DNA from: Rhyzopertha dominica
Lineage: Eukaryota > Arthropoda > Insecta > Coleoptera > Bostrichidae
Assembly (NCBI GenBank): GCA_025024175.1
Contig: QCXZ01000041.1
Coordinates: forward strand, 20,827,786 to 20,891,785
DNA: 64,000 bases
Direction of reading: 5' to 3'
Part shown: positions 34,095 to 45,972 of the stretch, in pieces
Layout: each line of letters begins with the position of its first letter
Numbering within the stretch: the first letter of the stretch is position 1
Notes under the pieces: generated by a model
Databases searched by the model: none
Told to the model about the DNA's origin: nothing
Seen by the model: the letters and a program-made list of their open reading frames with translations, nothing else
Made by a program: the position numbers and the translations under genes

Positions 34095-35955
34095 GAGGGA
34101 TACGAAGTCCGCGCGTTGCCGTGAATTCGCGTTTCAAGACGCTGAGCGTCCCCACCAATATACAACAGTAGGGGTGTAGTGAAGTCAGGGGAATACTTCT
34201 CGCCGTAAAATTATAGCGCTGCACTGGCCGGTTTTGGCATGTGGACGAATATCTGTGACGCGTCTAAGGATCAGTATTATAGTGGTTTTCATTTTTTTGC
34301 TGATGCCTACCCATATTTCGGACTGTTGTGCTTCACGCTCTACTACTAAAATGGCTATTTTTAATTTTTAATTTAATTTACTTTTTCATATTAAAATTAA
34401 TTTTGTCAAACTGCATGATCATAAATTAGTCATTACTGCGAAATCTCTAGGGCTTACGTTACAGAAATTTGAAATACATCAAATCGAAGTTTATGAATAC
34501 TGATATTTTCTAAATATATATTGTCAAACATACAATGTTAAATATTTCAGCGCAGTATGCAACTTTATTTTTAACGCACATTTTCTGTAGCATATTCCGA
34601 TGCACCACTTAAAATGTTGTACCTACATGAGTATTTGTTTTCCATTTTTATTGGAAGGTTGCTAACCTATTGTCTTGTTAATACGAACTACTGAAACACG
34701 GAAACAAGAAGAAATTACATGGTACCTATATTGGGAAAATCATTCACAACATAAATCTCACTTAAAATTAATCTCACTTTCGGTAAGATTTACCTATTAT
34801 TGTTATTATATGCTTACTCCATTGTAAATTTATAGTAGAAGCCCTGATGACGTCTTAAACAAAGACTAAAGCTTGGCACTGAAAAAAGGGTTTACTTAAT
34901 TTATTAAACCAAAAGGTCGAATACCCCCTATTTCTGAAGCTTGAACAATCAACAAGTTACGATCGTTATTTTTAATCAAAGTTATGATGAGACCTCTTCC
35001 TCAAATCACATCTACATTTTAATAAAGCATAATATAAATAATAACTAAGCCATTAAACACAAAACAGTTATTAATGGAACTTAATTATTTCTGCAAGTAA
35101 CTTAAATTTTGACCATATAACTATTAGAAAACTTCTTATCGCAGTATTGAGCCTGTTTGTCAAACTCTCAAAAAAGCCTCATCAAGATCGTGTTTTTATC
35201 TTTAAAATTTCTAGTAAGTTTAATACCTACTTTTACTGAATATGTAAAATTTCAGTATCGGTATTACTTCAAAATTATGTCTTGTATCCAAAGACGTTTC
35301 GATATAACTCGAATAATTTTGTAGCAATCTTCATAAGTTGAGATGTACTTTTACTCTCATTTTAACATTTCTGAATAAAATCCCTATAGACTCTTCCAAT
35401 TGTTGCATCTTAATTCGTATATTCCACATCTTTCCAGCTTCCAGACTTTGTTATCAAAGAGAATTTTCTCTACCACTAAAATATCCATACTATTACGCAC
35501 TGCAACCAATGCAATATACTTCAGCTATTTTGTCTAATAATTTAAATAAACTCATATAACTACCTTAACATAAAACTAAATGTAATCAAGAATTATTATT
35601 ACGTGTAATAGAACAAATTGGTTACTGGGTTTAACATAACTAAATTGTTCTTTTTTCAATCCCGTCCAGATTTGAAACATACGTAATGGAAACATTGAAC
35701 TACAGTTTGGCTTGATTAAATTTTCGTTAACTGTTGTTGAAAGCGATTTATGTGGCTATCAAATGTGTATATAATTAGCCAATTTCAATAATTTCTTAAC
35801 GATCAGCTGTAACATTTATCAGAAATGTAATCAAGCCAAACTGTAGAGCGTTCTTTCATCTCTCGACTAAGTCCTCGCTTGTCGAAATCGGTGCAAAACT
35901 GAGCCCTGTACAGTAAATCCCGTAAAGCTCTAAATTTGGGTATTTCGTATCCCTC
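34095..35955 (+). mobile_element. TTAA-flanked transposon carrying a Penelope-like fragment, copy 1
   Basis: The termini GAGGGATACGAA (34095) and TTCGTATCCCTC (ending 35955) are inverted repeats flanked by TTAA at 34091-34094 and 35956-35959, the target signature of piggyBac-type elements. The 1861-bp body has no piggyBac transposase. Inside lies a Penelope-like element remnant (about 34690-35635). A larger copy of the same composite lies inverted at 52517-56538. Relative to that copy, copy 1 lacks about 1.2 kb at 34680, between two GTC triplets, and about 1 kb at 35630. It lies in the intron between the Ig exon and the Ig/FN3 exon. Confidence 0.8.
34690..35635. pseudogene. Penelope-like element remnant (inverted 3' end plus RT piece)
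   Basis: On the minus strand from about 35450 to 34930 a diverged GIY-YIG endonuclease and 3' end can be read (GIYELRC near 35415). On the plus strand from about 35455 to 35635 an RT thumb segment reads PMQYTSAILSNNLNKLI, similar to PSQYKIAILHSNLNRLL at 48870. The join of an inverted 3' end to a truncated sense body is the usual head structure of Penelope-like elements. All frames are broken. Confidence 0.65.
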
Positions 35956-36105
35956 TTAAGTAAATGTTTCAAAACAATAGGTGAAAGGGGGGTATTTCCG
36001 CGCGACAATCGTAAACTTAATCCTTTACACTTCGGATTAACCTCTAATTTAAAAGTGTACGAGCTGAAGTCAAAATTGGAGGTGTAATATAAAGTAGACT
36101 GATAC

Positions 36106-36290
36106 CTTCAAGACGGATTTATGGGTCCCCTCTAAAATGGCGTTCTCTGCTAATTTGTCACTTCTTCTGTTTTTTCTGGTCCAGATGAACGTAGGTGGCG
36201 GTTCAGCTTCCACTTCACAAGCTAGAAGCGCAGTACCACCGGTGTAGCTGTAGACCTGCTCTGACGTTGCATAAACAGGTGACGGCTTGT
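36106..36290 (-). CDS. Ig-domain exon of the adhesion protein
   Basis: The 185-nt exon lies between an acceptor (TTTAATTACAG) and a donor (AAG|GTATCA). It starts in phase 1 and ends in phase 0, joining exactly to 32494-32779. It encodes the first half of an Ig-like domain: GGTALLACEVEAEPPPTFIW gives the B-strand Cys and the core Trp, and the partner Cys is supplied by the next exon. The start suggests a linker from a preceding Ig domain (KPSPVYATSEQVYSYTGG). Upstream exons lie at higher coordinates and are not identified with certainty. Confidence 0.85.
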
Positions 36291-37095
36291 CTGTAATTAA
36301 AGAAAGTACTTCAATTGCATCCTGGAGATAATTTGTTTTTTTGTCATCTAATTCGATGACGTATAGTAGAGTTTTGGAAGTTATTACATACTAATAACAC
36401 TTGTTTTCAGTCTTACTTCCAAAATTATGACATCATTTCAACCTCTACGCGGCCTCATTTAGTACGGCTTAACAACCATAACTAAATTAAATCAGTAATA
36501 ACAGTTAAACGATTTGTTTATATTACATTTTTGGCTTTACGTTACTGATATAAGATTGTAATTTAAGGGTTAAACACAGATCTCACGCTTTTAAACAACA
36601 TACTTATGTCAATAGTAAAGCAAACCAGTGGAATCGTCCAAAACTAAAAAAGCGTTTTCCCATGATCGACTCCAACTCGATCAATAACGAATATTAATAT
36701 TAATATTAATTCGCGGTACGATCAATGGGAGAACGAAAACGATATCTGAAAACGTGTACAANCCGACAACATCTGGTAGTTCCGATCGTGGTCCACNCGT
36801 AGTTGACAGTGATTTTTTAGATAGAAGNGCGAAACTTGGTTATTTGATATACTGGAAATTTGACGTATTGTCAGGAAAATAACAACATATTGCGACTTCC
36901 TGTTTCATTGAAAATAACCCTAACTTTCGATTTTCAATTGGCATCATATATATTCTAGCATAATTAGTTACTAGAATAGATTCTAAGTGCAACCTTTGGC
37001 GCCTGAAATAATGAAGTGTCTGTATTTAGTAGCTTAATAGAAGTTAAAAAAATACAACCGTAAGAACGACACTTTCTCACTTGATGATGGTTACA
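36291..37095. other. unassigned DNA, probably intronic
   Basis: Nothing recognised. A short ATTAAT repeat lies near 36690-36708, and a few ambiguous bases occur at 36762-36828. Confidence 0.5.
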
Positions 37096-37100
37096 GATTA

Positions 37101-37233
37101 TGTTATGTTATGCTGTGCAACAATAACTCATGGGCTTTGTAATGAACACTAACTTTATTTAAATTATTAAATTAGTACATGAACTGTAAAAGCACTGCTG
37201 ACCTTTCTAATATCTAATATCACTACTATAACA
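37101..37233 (-). repeat. LTR beside the PPT (133 bp)
   Basis: In the orientation fixed by the adjacent PPT it reads TGTTATAGTAG...AACATAACA and is the 3' LTR. It matches the LTR at 40768-40924 except that it lacks about 24 bp present there (near 40880-40905). Confidence 0.85.
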
Positions 37234-37541
37234 TCCTCTCTCCTTTCGTTTTAGATCTTTTTCCATTAAGTAATCTTTATACTTCTGTGGTAGTTGTTGG
37301 TTTCTCTTTGGTCTTAAAATGGTTGCTTCCTCTTTCTCGTCTTGTTGAGATTCTGATTCTTCTCCTTTACAGTTGCTGGTTTGTTTTTCTGTATTATTAA
37401 AGTTCTCACTATTTTTTGTTCTCTCTTCTCCTGTTTGCAGCTCTTCTTCATTCGTTCTTTCCCGCTTTCTTTGATATGTATTCTACTTCTTCTGTATCTG
37501 GTATCTGTGTTACTAATAGCCATCGGTGAAGACTGTTTCAA
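37234..37541 (-). pseudogene. Pol C-terminus and polypurine tract in minus orientation
   Basis: On the minus strand a 75-codon frame contains DTRYRRSRIHIKESG, the basic motif near the C-terminus of Ty3/gypsy Pol proteins, followed by a Lys/Glu-rich tail. Further on, CGAAAGGAGAGAGGA abuts the LTR start TGTTATAG and serves as PPT. This piece is missing from the end of the plus-strand integrase at 40767, so the two parts once formed one gene. Confidence 0.7.
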
Positions 37542-40500
37542 ACTATATCAGAATTTTCCAATAACAGAAGCTGACAAAACAACAGCTGAAAAGTTGTTAG
37601 AAGCAATAGGGAGGAATCTGCTACCGAAAGCAAACAAAAGATATAAAAGAGCTGTCTTCAACCTAGCCACACAGGAAGAAACTGAAAATATTGACCAGTA
37701 CATAATTTTTGACAATAAAATTGTCAGTATGGAGACACTGCAGACGAGCTATTGCTTGACAAAATCATTGTTTCCATAAGAGATATTCGTCTAAGAAGCA
37801 AATTATGGGAAAATAGCGCAATTACATTAGAGGAAGCGATTATGATATGTAAATCAGCTGAACTGACAGATAAACAGCTCAAACAATTAACAACGGAACC
37901 TGAAAAAGAGGTAAACATTGTGACAAATCGAATAACACAAAAAACTGCAAGAAAGAAAACATATAGAGGAAATATGTACACCCGGAGATGTAGGTATTGT
38001 GATTACACGCACGAAAGCGAAAGAGAAAAATGTCCCGCATATGGGCAGACATGTCGAAAATGCAAAAAATACAATCATTTTGAAAGCGTTTGCCAAGCGA
38101 AGAAATATAATCAACAAGCTGTAAAAGAAATACTATCCGACAGTTACAACAGTGAAGACGAAAATGAGATACTAACATTAGAGAAAGAGAAACAACAGAT
38201 TAACAGCAAAAAGAATTCAAAGGTAGTGGAAAAAGTAGGAAATAAACCAGTGTGCATGGATATCTATATAAGTAACGACGAAAATGAAATACAACAAGTA
38301 ACCTGCCAGCTAGATACAGGAGCATCATGCAACATAATAGGAAAGGACAACCTAAAACGCATTCTAAAGAAAAGTCATCTGAATTTAACCGAAACAAACA
38401 CAAAGCTTCGGGGATTTGGAGGAAACATCATACAAACAATAGGAAAAAAAAGATTAGAATGTGTACACAAAGGTAAAGCATATGAACTGAAATTCGAAGT
38501 TGTTCCCCTGCCATACATACCACTACTATCTGCAAAAGCGTGTGAAAAAATGAAATTAATCAAAATATGTAATGAAATAAAAGAAGAAGATTATAAAACA
38601 GCAGCAAGTGAGGAGAACGGAAAATTAGCGACAGATCAGGCTATGAAAATAATTAAGAAATACGATGACGTCTTTAAAGGACTAGGAAAGTTAGAAGGAA
38701 AAGTATCGTTAGAAGTTGACAAAAACGTCAAACCAAAAATACGAACTCCTAGACGAATACCAGCAGCAATGAGAAAAGAATTGAAACACAAAATAGAAGA
38801 AATGGAAGAAAATAAAATAATCGCAAAAGTAGAAAACCACGAACAATGGACAAGCAACATCGTTCTTGTAAAAAGAAAGAACAAACTAAGAATATGCATT
38901 GACCCGACAGAACTAAATCAGGCGCTAAAAGACATAAAATATCAAATGCCTAAGATAGAAGAGATTATTCCAGAACTAAAGGATGCTAAAGTATTTTCCA
39001 CACTGGATGCAAAACATGGATTCTGGCAGCTAGAATTAGACGAAAGAAGCAGTAGGCTTACGACATTTTGGACACCCTTTGGTAGGTACAGATAGCTGAG
39101 AATGCCATTTGGAATCAAACCAGCAATGGAAATATATCAAAAAAGACAACACGAAGTATTGGATCGTCTAAAAGGTGTGGAGGTCATGGCAGATGACATA
39201 CTTGTATACGGTAGAGGAAAAACAACAGAAGAGGCAATAAAAGATCACAACGAGAATCTTGAAAATTTATTGAGAAGGTTAAAACGAGTAAACCTGAAAT
39301 TAAATAAAGGAATTCAGCCTGATCCAGAGAAAATATCGGCAATTCGAAACTTCCTAAGGCCAAAAACCAAAGAAGAGCTAACTCGTTTGTTAGCTATGAT
39401 ATCATACTTGAGCAAATTTATTCCAAGTATGTCGAATGAAACAGAAAAGTTAAGACAGCTGACGAAAAACGAAGAATATAAATGGGAGAAGATGCATGAA
39501 AAAGAACTCGATCGAATCCAGTTCTTAGATACTACGATCCAAGCGAACCTATTACTATACAAGCAGACGCATCAGCGTATGCTCTGGGTTGTGTACTAAC
39601 ACAGGGACAACGGCCAGTATGTTATGCTTCGAGAACACTATCGAAAACGGAAACCAACTACGCACAAATCGAAAAAAGAGACTCTAGCAATTTTATTTGC
39701 ATGCTGCAAGTTTGACCAGTACATATGTGGAAAACATGATGTGACAATAGAGACTGATCACCAGCCACTATCCACAATATTTAAAAAACCAATAACCACT
39801 GCACCAAGGAGGATACAAAAGATGTTGATGAATTTGCAAAGATACAATCTGAAAATAAAATATAAAAGGGGCAAGGAAATGTATATAGCCGATACTTTGT
39901 CAAGAGCGCCAGAGGTTGAAAGTGTATACAAAATAGAAGACATGGAAAAAACAATCAAAGAAATAGAAGCAGTAAATCCATTGGAGTATGTAAGGGTCAC
40001 AGATGAAACAGTAAGAATGACACAAGAGCTGACACAACAAGACGAAGAGTTACAGTCCTTGAAAGCTATAGTTGAAGTAGGATGGCCAGCAAACAAGAAA
40101 AGTATACCACCAACTATACAAAAATATTGGACATATAGGGAAGACATCAGTTTATATGATGGCATGTTGTTAAAGGGAAACCGAGTAATAATTCCTACAA
40201 AACTAAGAAGAGAAATATTGAGAAAATTACACACATCTCACCAGGGTATAGAATACACACAAAGATTGGCCCGTGATACAGTATTTTGGCCTTGCATTTC
40301 GAATGACATAAAAGAAACGGTATCCAAATGTAACACATGTATAGAAAACTCAACAAATCAACAGCAACCAAAAATGATGTCATATCCAGTCCCCAGTCTT
40401 CCATTTGAAGAAATTAGCATGGACATTATGGAAACAGAAATAAATGGAGAGAAAAGGAGATTTCTTATAACAGTCGACCATTACTCCGATTTCTTTGAAA

Positions 40501-40767
40501 TTGATAAATTAAAAAATATGTCGGTGACAACAATAATAAACTTATGCAAGAAGAACTTTGCGAGACATGGGATTCCATTAGTGTGTATAACCGACAACGG
40601 AACGACATTTGCGAACTCTCAATTTAAGGATTTTGCAAAATCCTGGGCTTTTATTCACAAGACATCAAGCCCACATCACCAACAAGGAAATGGAAAAGCA
40701 GAAAGTACAGTAAAAATAGCAAAACAACTGCTGAATAAATGTAATTCGCAAAACGAAGATTTTTACA
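37530..40767 (+). pseudogene. gag-pol core of the rearranged Ty3/gypsy element
   Basis: The order is: Gag end (LYQNFPITEADKTTAEKLL, then a zinc-knuckle-like CRYCDYTHESEREKC and CRKCKKYNHFESVC near 37985-38095), protease DTGASCNIIG near 38314, and RT with STLDAKHGFWQLELD near 38998, LRMPFGI at 39096 and MADDILVYG near 39187. RNase H pieces lie near 39540-39780, with ETDHQPLSTIF near 39752. Integrase has HTSHQGIEY near 40231, SMDIMET near 40417, ITDNGTTF near 40588 and NGKAEST near 40690, so the D, D, E residues are all present. A TAG at 39093-39095 replaces the Trp before LRMPFG, and two frameshifts and a small RT deletion follow. The layout resembles Mag/K02A2.6-like elements. Confidence 0.85.
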
Positions 40768-40924
40768 TGTTATGTTATGCTGTGCAACAATAACTCATGG
40801 GCTTTGTAATGAACACTAACTTTATTTAAATTATTAAATTAGTACATGAACTGTAAAAGCACTGCTGACCTTTCTAATGAGACGCGCTGTCTTGATTGTC
40901 GTATCTGATATCACTACTATAACA
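40768..40924 (-). repeat. second LTR (157 bp)
   Basis: Begins TGTTATGTTATGC and ends ACTATAACA on the plus strand, in the same orientation as 37101-37233. It carries about 24 extra bp and directly follows truncated integrase sequence. Confidence 0.85.
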
Positions 40925-40929
40925 GATTA

Positions 40930-43045
40930 CATATATTAATTATCTGACATTACACCTGACAGTTCCAAACTAAGGTATTGGCATCTGCTGTTATTTTAAT
41001 CTAGCTTCACTTGCACCTGATTTGGATTAGAAGTTAGAAGTAGAAATGGATTAGAAAATGGTGGCGAGTTGACATACCAAATTTAGAGGTATTTTGACCG
41101 CTAGTAACGAATTAAAGAAGTGACAGGTATAGTTTTTAACATAAATTTTAGCTAGTGAAAATTGCTGCTTAATACAAATGTGATTAGTGCAATCCCTTAA
41201 AATAACAAAATCTGATTAAAAAATATGGGTTGAATTGCTGTAAATAAAATAGTTTTGTTATTGAACGAGTTACTGAAGTTTTGCTGAATTGCTTGCACGC
41301 CATAAAGTCTAGTAATAAGTTTATGGAAGATCAATCGTTTTATTTATAGTTCTGTAAAAGTTTACTAACATAATATCAATGCCATGTCTCTAGGTACATG
41401 GAAGCTCTCCCCTCCATATCAACCGAGGTCCTCGCAACTGAAGCAATCCTTACTTGCCAAAACTTAAATAGCAGCGAATTTCTATCCTGAGACCGCACAA
41501 TACCGACGTCTCTACAGAACGCTCACTGATAGTTCAAACTTTGTTTAACCGACCGCCTGAAAGTTGAGACTGGTGTTCGTCTCACAACAATAGCAATGCT
41601 GCTTGTGTGCTATTTAGCGGAGACTTGACAGACGCGGGCCCATGAGCTGTTTCCAACAGATGACCTGTTTTGTTGCTTTTCCTTTGCCAACTAAAAAACA
41701 CCCGGAACTCATTGCAGTCGAAGTCAGCGCATCAAAATAATAGCGAGCTACCACGAACAGCAGAAGAAAATTAATCAGTGAGCTTACAAAGAAGTCGAAT
41801 AAATCATGCCCACCCTGTAGTTTTGCTTGAGGACAGTCCGAAGTTTCAAGTTAAATTGCGCATTGTCCAATAGAAAAACCGGTATGAATTGCGACGTCAC
41901 CATAGGGGTCTAAAATATTCTGTCTGGCTGTTGTGCATCGATGCTGTTTTCTTAATGCTTCTGTTATTACTACATTGTTATTCCTACCCTAAGACACACG
42001 ATTGATTCTATAGATAGGTACAAGTAGCAATACGTACAAGTAGAACACCCCCTTGAAAGTAAAGAAGCGAATTCCTCGAAAAATGCATTTTTTTCTTCAG
42101 ACAACATATTAGAGAATGTTATCGAGCCTACAATAATTCGGATGATAAAAAGTAATTCTGAAAAATAGAAGTAATTTTCAATGGGATGAGGACCCTTTAC
42201 ATTGCTTACTTCATGACTTACCTCACCTGTCCTGTAAAAAGGACTGGACTTTGCGGCTACAATGAATGTCCTGCACGTTTTCCGAATTTGGAACGGCACA
42301 GTTACCTCAAATTACTCTACTGGAAGTCTAAGAATTAGGTACTGCAGCAAAGGCTTATAAAGAAATACACTTCTATCACCTTTTTTATGTTTAATGAGTG
42401 CAACCATTCATACATACTACCGTTATGATCGCTCGCTCACTCAAAATGAATAAGAAGACAACATTAAAGCACAACCGACATCGCTAAGCTAAAATAACCT
42501 TGATGGGCACGCGTATCGTGCGCTTTCATCACGGTCAGCACAGCCTGCCTCATTTGTTGAAAATGTAACTTTGAAGCTCTTTGATAAAATTGAAATCTGC
42601 ATAACTTCAGAACGGATTGTCTAATTTCAACTTTCTAAAAAACAACTTATATGTAGAGAAAGTTATTATATTTAGGTGTAAGGTCACCCCAGTGGTTATA
42701 TTATAAAGTTTTTCAGATGGCAGCGACTCTGGCGTATCATCTTTAAAAGTGGTCATTTTTCAACGACCTCACCAGAATTTTATCAGAAACTTCATAGTAG
42801 GCCAGCAGCTTTTGACATGTCTATATATCATAAGATACAATATATTCAGCCAAAACCTTATCAAGAAGTATTAGCTCTACCCTGCTGCCCTGATTAATCA
42901 TTTGTTTATTTTAAAAAAGTAATGAAGAAACAGGATTTCCAGCAGGCTTCGTATAATTATTATATTCGGACGTTAGTTATGTAGGACCCTTAGTTATTAT
43001 GACGAGCAAGCTCGCTTTGCACTAAGAACTTTTTTCTCATTCTTG
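40930..43045. other. unassigned DNA
   Basis: No gene was recognised. A GC-richer block at about 41390-41830 has promoter-like words on the minus strand (TATCAGTGAGCG near 41530) but only a very short frame. The minus-strand frame at 41970-42299 has no motif. Confidence 0.45.
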
Positions 43046-43047
43046 TA

Positions 43048-43172
43048 CAGGGTTTCTATAAATGATTCATGCATCCACGGCGCTTATGGAAGTTATGGGT
43101 TGACAATGACCTGCAACTTTCAGTACTATCGCCGCCCGCGTTGCATGAATTACTTATGTAATAGAAGCCCTG
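43048..43172. mobile_element. small TA-flanked MITE
   Basis: The 125-bp element has ends CAGGGTTTCTATAAATGATT and, inverted, CAGGGCTTCTATTACATAAG, flanked by TA at 43046-43047 and 43173-43174. The CAGGG start is shared with the mariner-like element at 5655, but the rest of the terminus differs. No coding capacity. Confidence 0.75.
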
Positions 43173-45379
43173 TATAATGGAACATAGTTTTATATTAAAT
43201 GTAACGCGGTTTTTTTATAATCGTTTAGAAATGTTTCCATTCTATTTATAACGCAAGTTAAAATTTCATGTAGTCCTCGTTGGTCTAATTGTGGACGGTA
43301 GGAAAGTAGTCTGCCCTCTCTGTAGTTCTAACCATTGGGGTACTAAACCTTTAGCAGGCCATGAAACTATATTAAGATAAACAATAAAAATCCTTCTTCT
43401 AGGAAAAAAATATTTAATTCTATCCCCAACAATTAGTGCAAGCTTTCAACTTTAATCTGGAGTTTTACCAGTTTACTACGCCGTTTGTTAATAAGAGCTG
43501 CAGAGCTGCAGCACTGACTCTCCATTATAAAAAATAAATAGCTCTTATACATGTTACATTTGATTTTATTTCTTGGGTAATTATGTCTTACATAATGCCA
43601 GCAAATCTATTTATTTTATTAATTCGGTGGCCGATGCCTCAACGGCTATTTTTACCTCTATGATTATTTCTCGTTGACAATCATGACGTAAGCCTATCAT
43701 CGCCCGGGTGCGTACGTCGACAATGCTGTAGAACAAGTGCCACAGAACATCTTTGATTTTGAATTGACCTATAATATTAGAGGGTGTCTATGCAGGTGAC
43801 GTATACCACCCGAGCTGCAAGATTTTGGCTGGGAGGTGCAGGGTTGCCACTGCTATGATTATAATAATAAATCTATTACTTTTTAAAATAAACGTAAATT
43901 GTATCTAACATAATATAGTGACATGCTAGACAGATTTATATAAATGTATAAATGCGCAAAAGTTTTAAATTAGCTCATATTAAAATGATCTCCTTAATTA
44001 GCTTTAATCCGCTGATATTACCAGTTCGTATCATTCTCTATTCATTAAGGCGAATATTAGTTTTGTTTTACTATTGTAAAATTCGTATTTGAAGCACCTT
44101 CAGCGCAATAAAACCCGTAGACGACTTTAATATCGGTGGCTGGCTGTTTGCCTACATCCATTTCCTTTTATTTTAAACAGCGAAAACGATAAAAAGTAAT
44201 TTCTAGAGACGTAAGCTGTCATTAAGTTGCGAGACTTCCAGGAGCAATTTAGAAATACGACCGCCTGCTGTTAAAAAGGCTGCTGCGTTAGAGTTTAATT
44301 GATATTAATGCAGGTCGCCTCTGTGCATTTGCTGCCCTAAGAGTTGGAAGCTTCCGCAAGGTTTTTTTAGGCAATATTAATTAAAGGCTGTGTACACGTT
44401 TCTGCTGCAATTTCACCTGGAGGTCGTTAGTGACATTACTTTTCAAGCAGAGATTTAAAAGAGACAAATATGAAGCAATGTGCATTAAATTTAAACTCGC
44501 TATTGAAGATGCAGCTACATAACAAGGAAAATATTCAACATTATTATATACAAGGATCATAACGAATATTACTTTCCTATCTCGAGAGCGAGGTACTTGC
44601 AATTTTTAAAGTATTATTAACTTCGAGATTCCACTTATACATGACAATGAGCACGTTTAATTTCTACAATGGCATAGCACAACGAAAAAGGATCATTAGA
44701 GTTCGTTCCATTTGCGATTGATTAATAAATAATTCTTAACACATGATATAGTATTAATGAAATAGTAGGAAAATTATCTATCAATATGACTGTAAAGCGT
44801 GGCTGTTGATAAAAGGAGAAATAACGCTCGTAAGAAATATTTATTAATTGGGGAAATATTCCTTTGGATTCACAAACGTCCACCATAAAAATGTACAAAA
44901 GTGGTGAAACTAAAAATTTCTTTTTTTTGCAAGGTGTCGAAATTGAATTTTGACTAATATTTCAGGATCGGTGAAGTTTACAAGTGTTTGAACATGCGTA
45001 ATATTCAACTACTTGTCATGGCAGCTTTCCTTCATTTATATAAGATTACTTTTCCTTTATTTAATTATTTAGTTTNTGTTGATTGGCACAAAAGAACGAA
45101 CCCAAAAAACATCCCGATCTAATAATTCGATTACAAAATTAAAACTTATATAACATATTTAACAGCAATCATATATCATATATTAAGGTTTGACACTGCT
45201 CCAGTAATTGACAAATTCATACGTTTGTTCGAGTATTATATAAATGTAACCTGTGCCACCACAGACAATACCAGTTCTCAGAACAGCTAAGTTCACTTCT
45301 GTGTAAATTGGAGCGATATCGAGTGCACCAGATTAAGAGAATTGCTAAATTAAGACATATAGTTATAATGTATGATACG
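43173..45379. other. unassigned DNA
   Basis: No element or gene was recognised. The block 44050-44430 is less AT-biased and lacks repeat character. It could be conserved non-coding DNA, but that cannot be judged from one sequence. Confidence 0.4.
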
Positions 45380-45750
45380 CTTCTTCTCTTATTTTTAACG
45401 TGGGTAAAATGGTTCTGTTGAAGGTAATATTAATAGTTGCCGCTGCAATATAAGATAGTTTATTTAAGTCATTTTGAAATTTTGTAATGCCATCCCGACA
45501 AGCAATACTGTAATATATTTCTAAATCATCAGCATACATTAAATATATGGATATATCATTAATGAATATATTGAACAATAAAGGCCCCAGGAGTGATTCC
45601 TGCGGCACACCAGATGCTATCAATGGAGTTTCAGATGTGGGAGGTCCTAGCGCTACTATTTGATTACGAGCTCAAATGTAAGATTCATCCTTTCCGTAAG
45701 TGCGCATTGCAATATCTTTCAGATAATAATTAGGATGTAGTAGATCATAA
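45380..45750 (-). pseudogene. LINE reverse transcriptase fragment
   Basis: On the minus strand, SGVPQESLLGPLLFNIFIND (RT motif B region) precedes YLMYADDLEIYYSI (catalytic ADD motif), as in jockey/CR1-type LINEs. The usual Gly in GVPQGS is Glu. The fragment lacks both ends of the RT, and 5' of it a stop breaks the frame. It resembles the LINE relic at 60894-62300 in class, but the overlap is too small to call them one family. Confidence 0.75.
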
Positions 45751-45972
45751 TATATGTATATATAATTTCTGCACCAGAAATATTCATGTTTTATTTGTAA
45801 CAAGTATTATTCCATGAAATTTCCACTTATTGTTAGTTAGTTACCTTTAATAGATTTGTGGTGACCTAGTTAGCGTGAGGCTAACCGGAACAAAACAATC
45901 GTAAGCAGGTCAGCAAGAATGCGACATTTGCTGAGCTTGCAGTTCCGTATTTACCTTCCGCGTAAACAGCGC

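Larger units (their letters stand above)
37101..40924. mobile_element. Ty3/gypsy retrotransposon with an inverted gag-pol core
   Basis: Short LTRs (37101-37233 and 40768-40924) begin TGTTATG and end ATAACA, and the 5-bp duplication GATTA flanks the whole (37096-37100 and 40925-40929). Next to the left LTR a purine tract and the Pol C-terminus read on the minus strand (37234-37541), so the LTRs are in minus orientation. The central gag-protease-RT-RNase H-integrase block (about 37530-40767) reads on the plus strand and runs straight into the right LTR, with no PBS, leader or Pol end. The core is therefore inverted within its own LTRs, with small losses at both junctions. Stops and frameshifts make it inactive. 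Confidence 0.8.
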
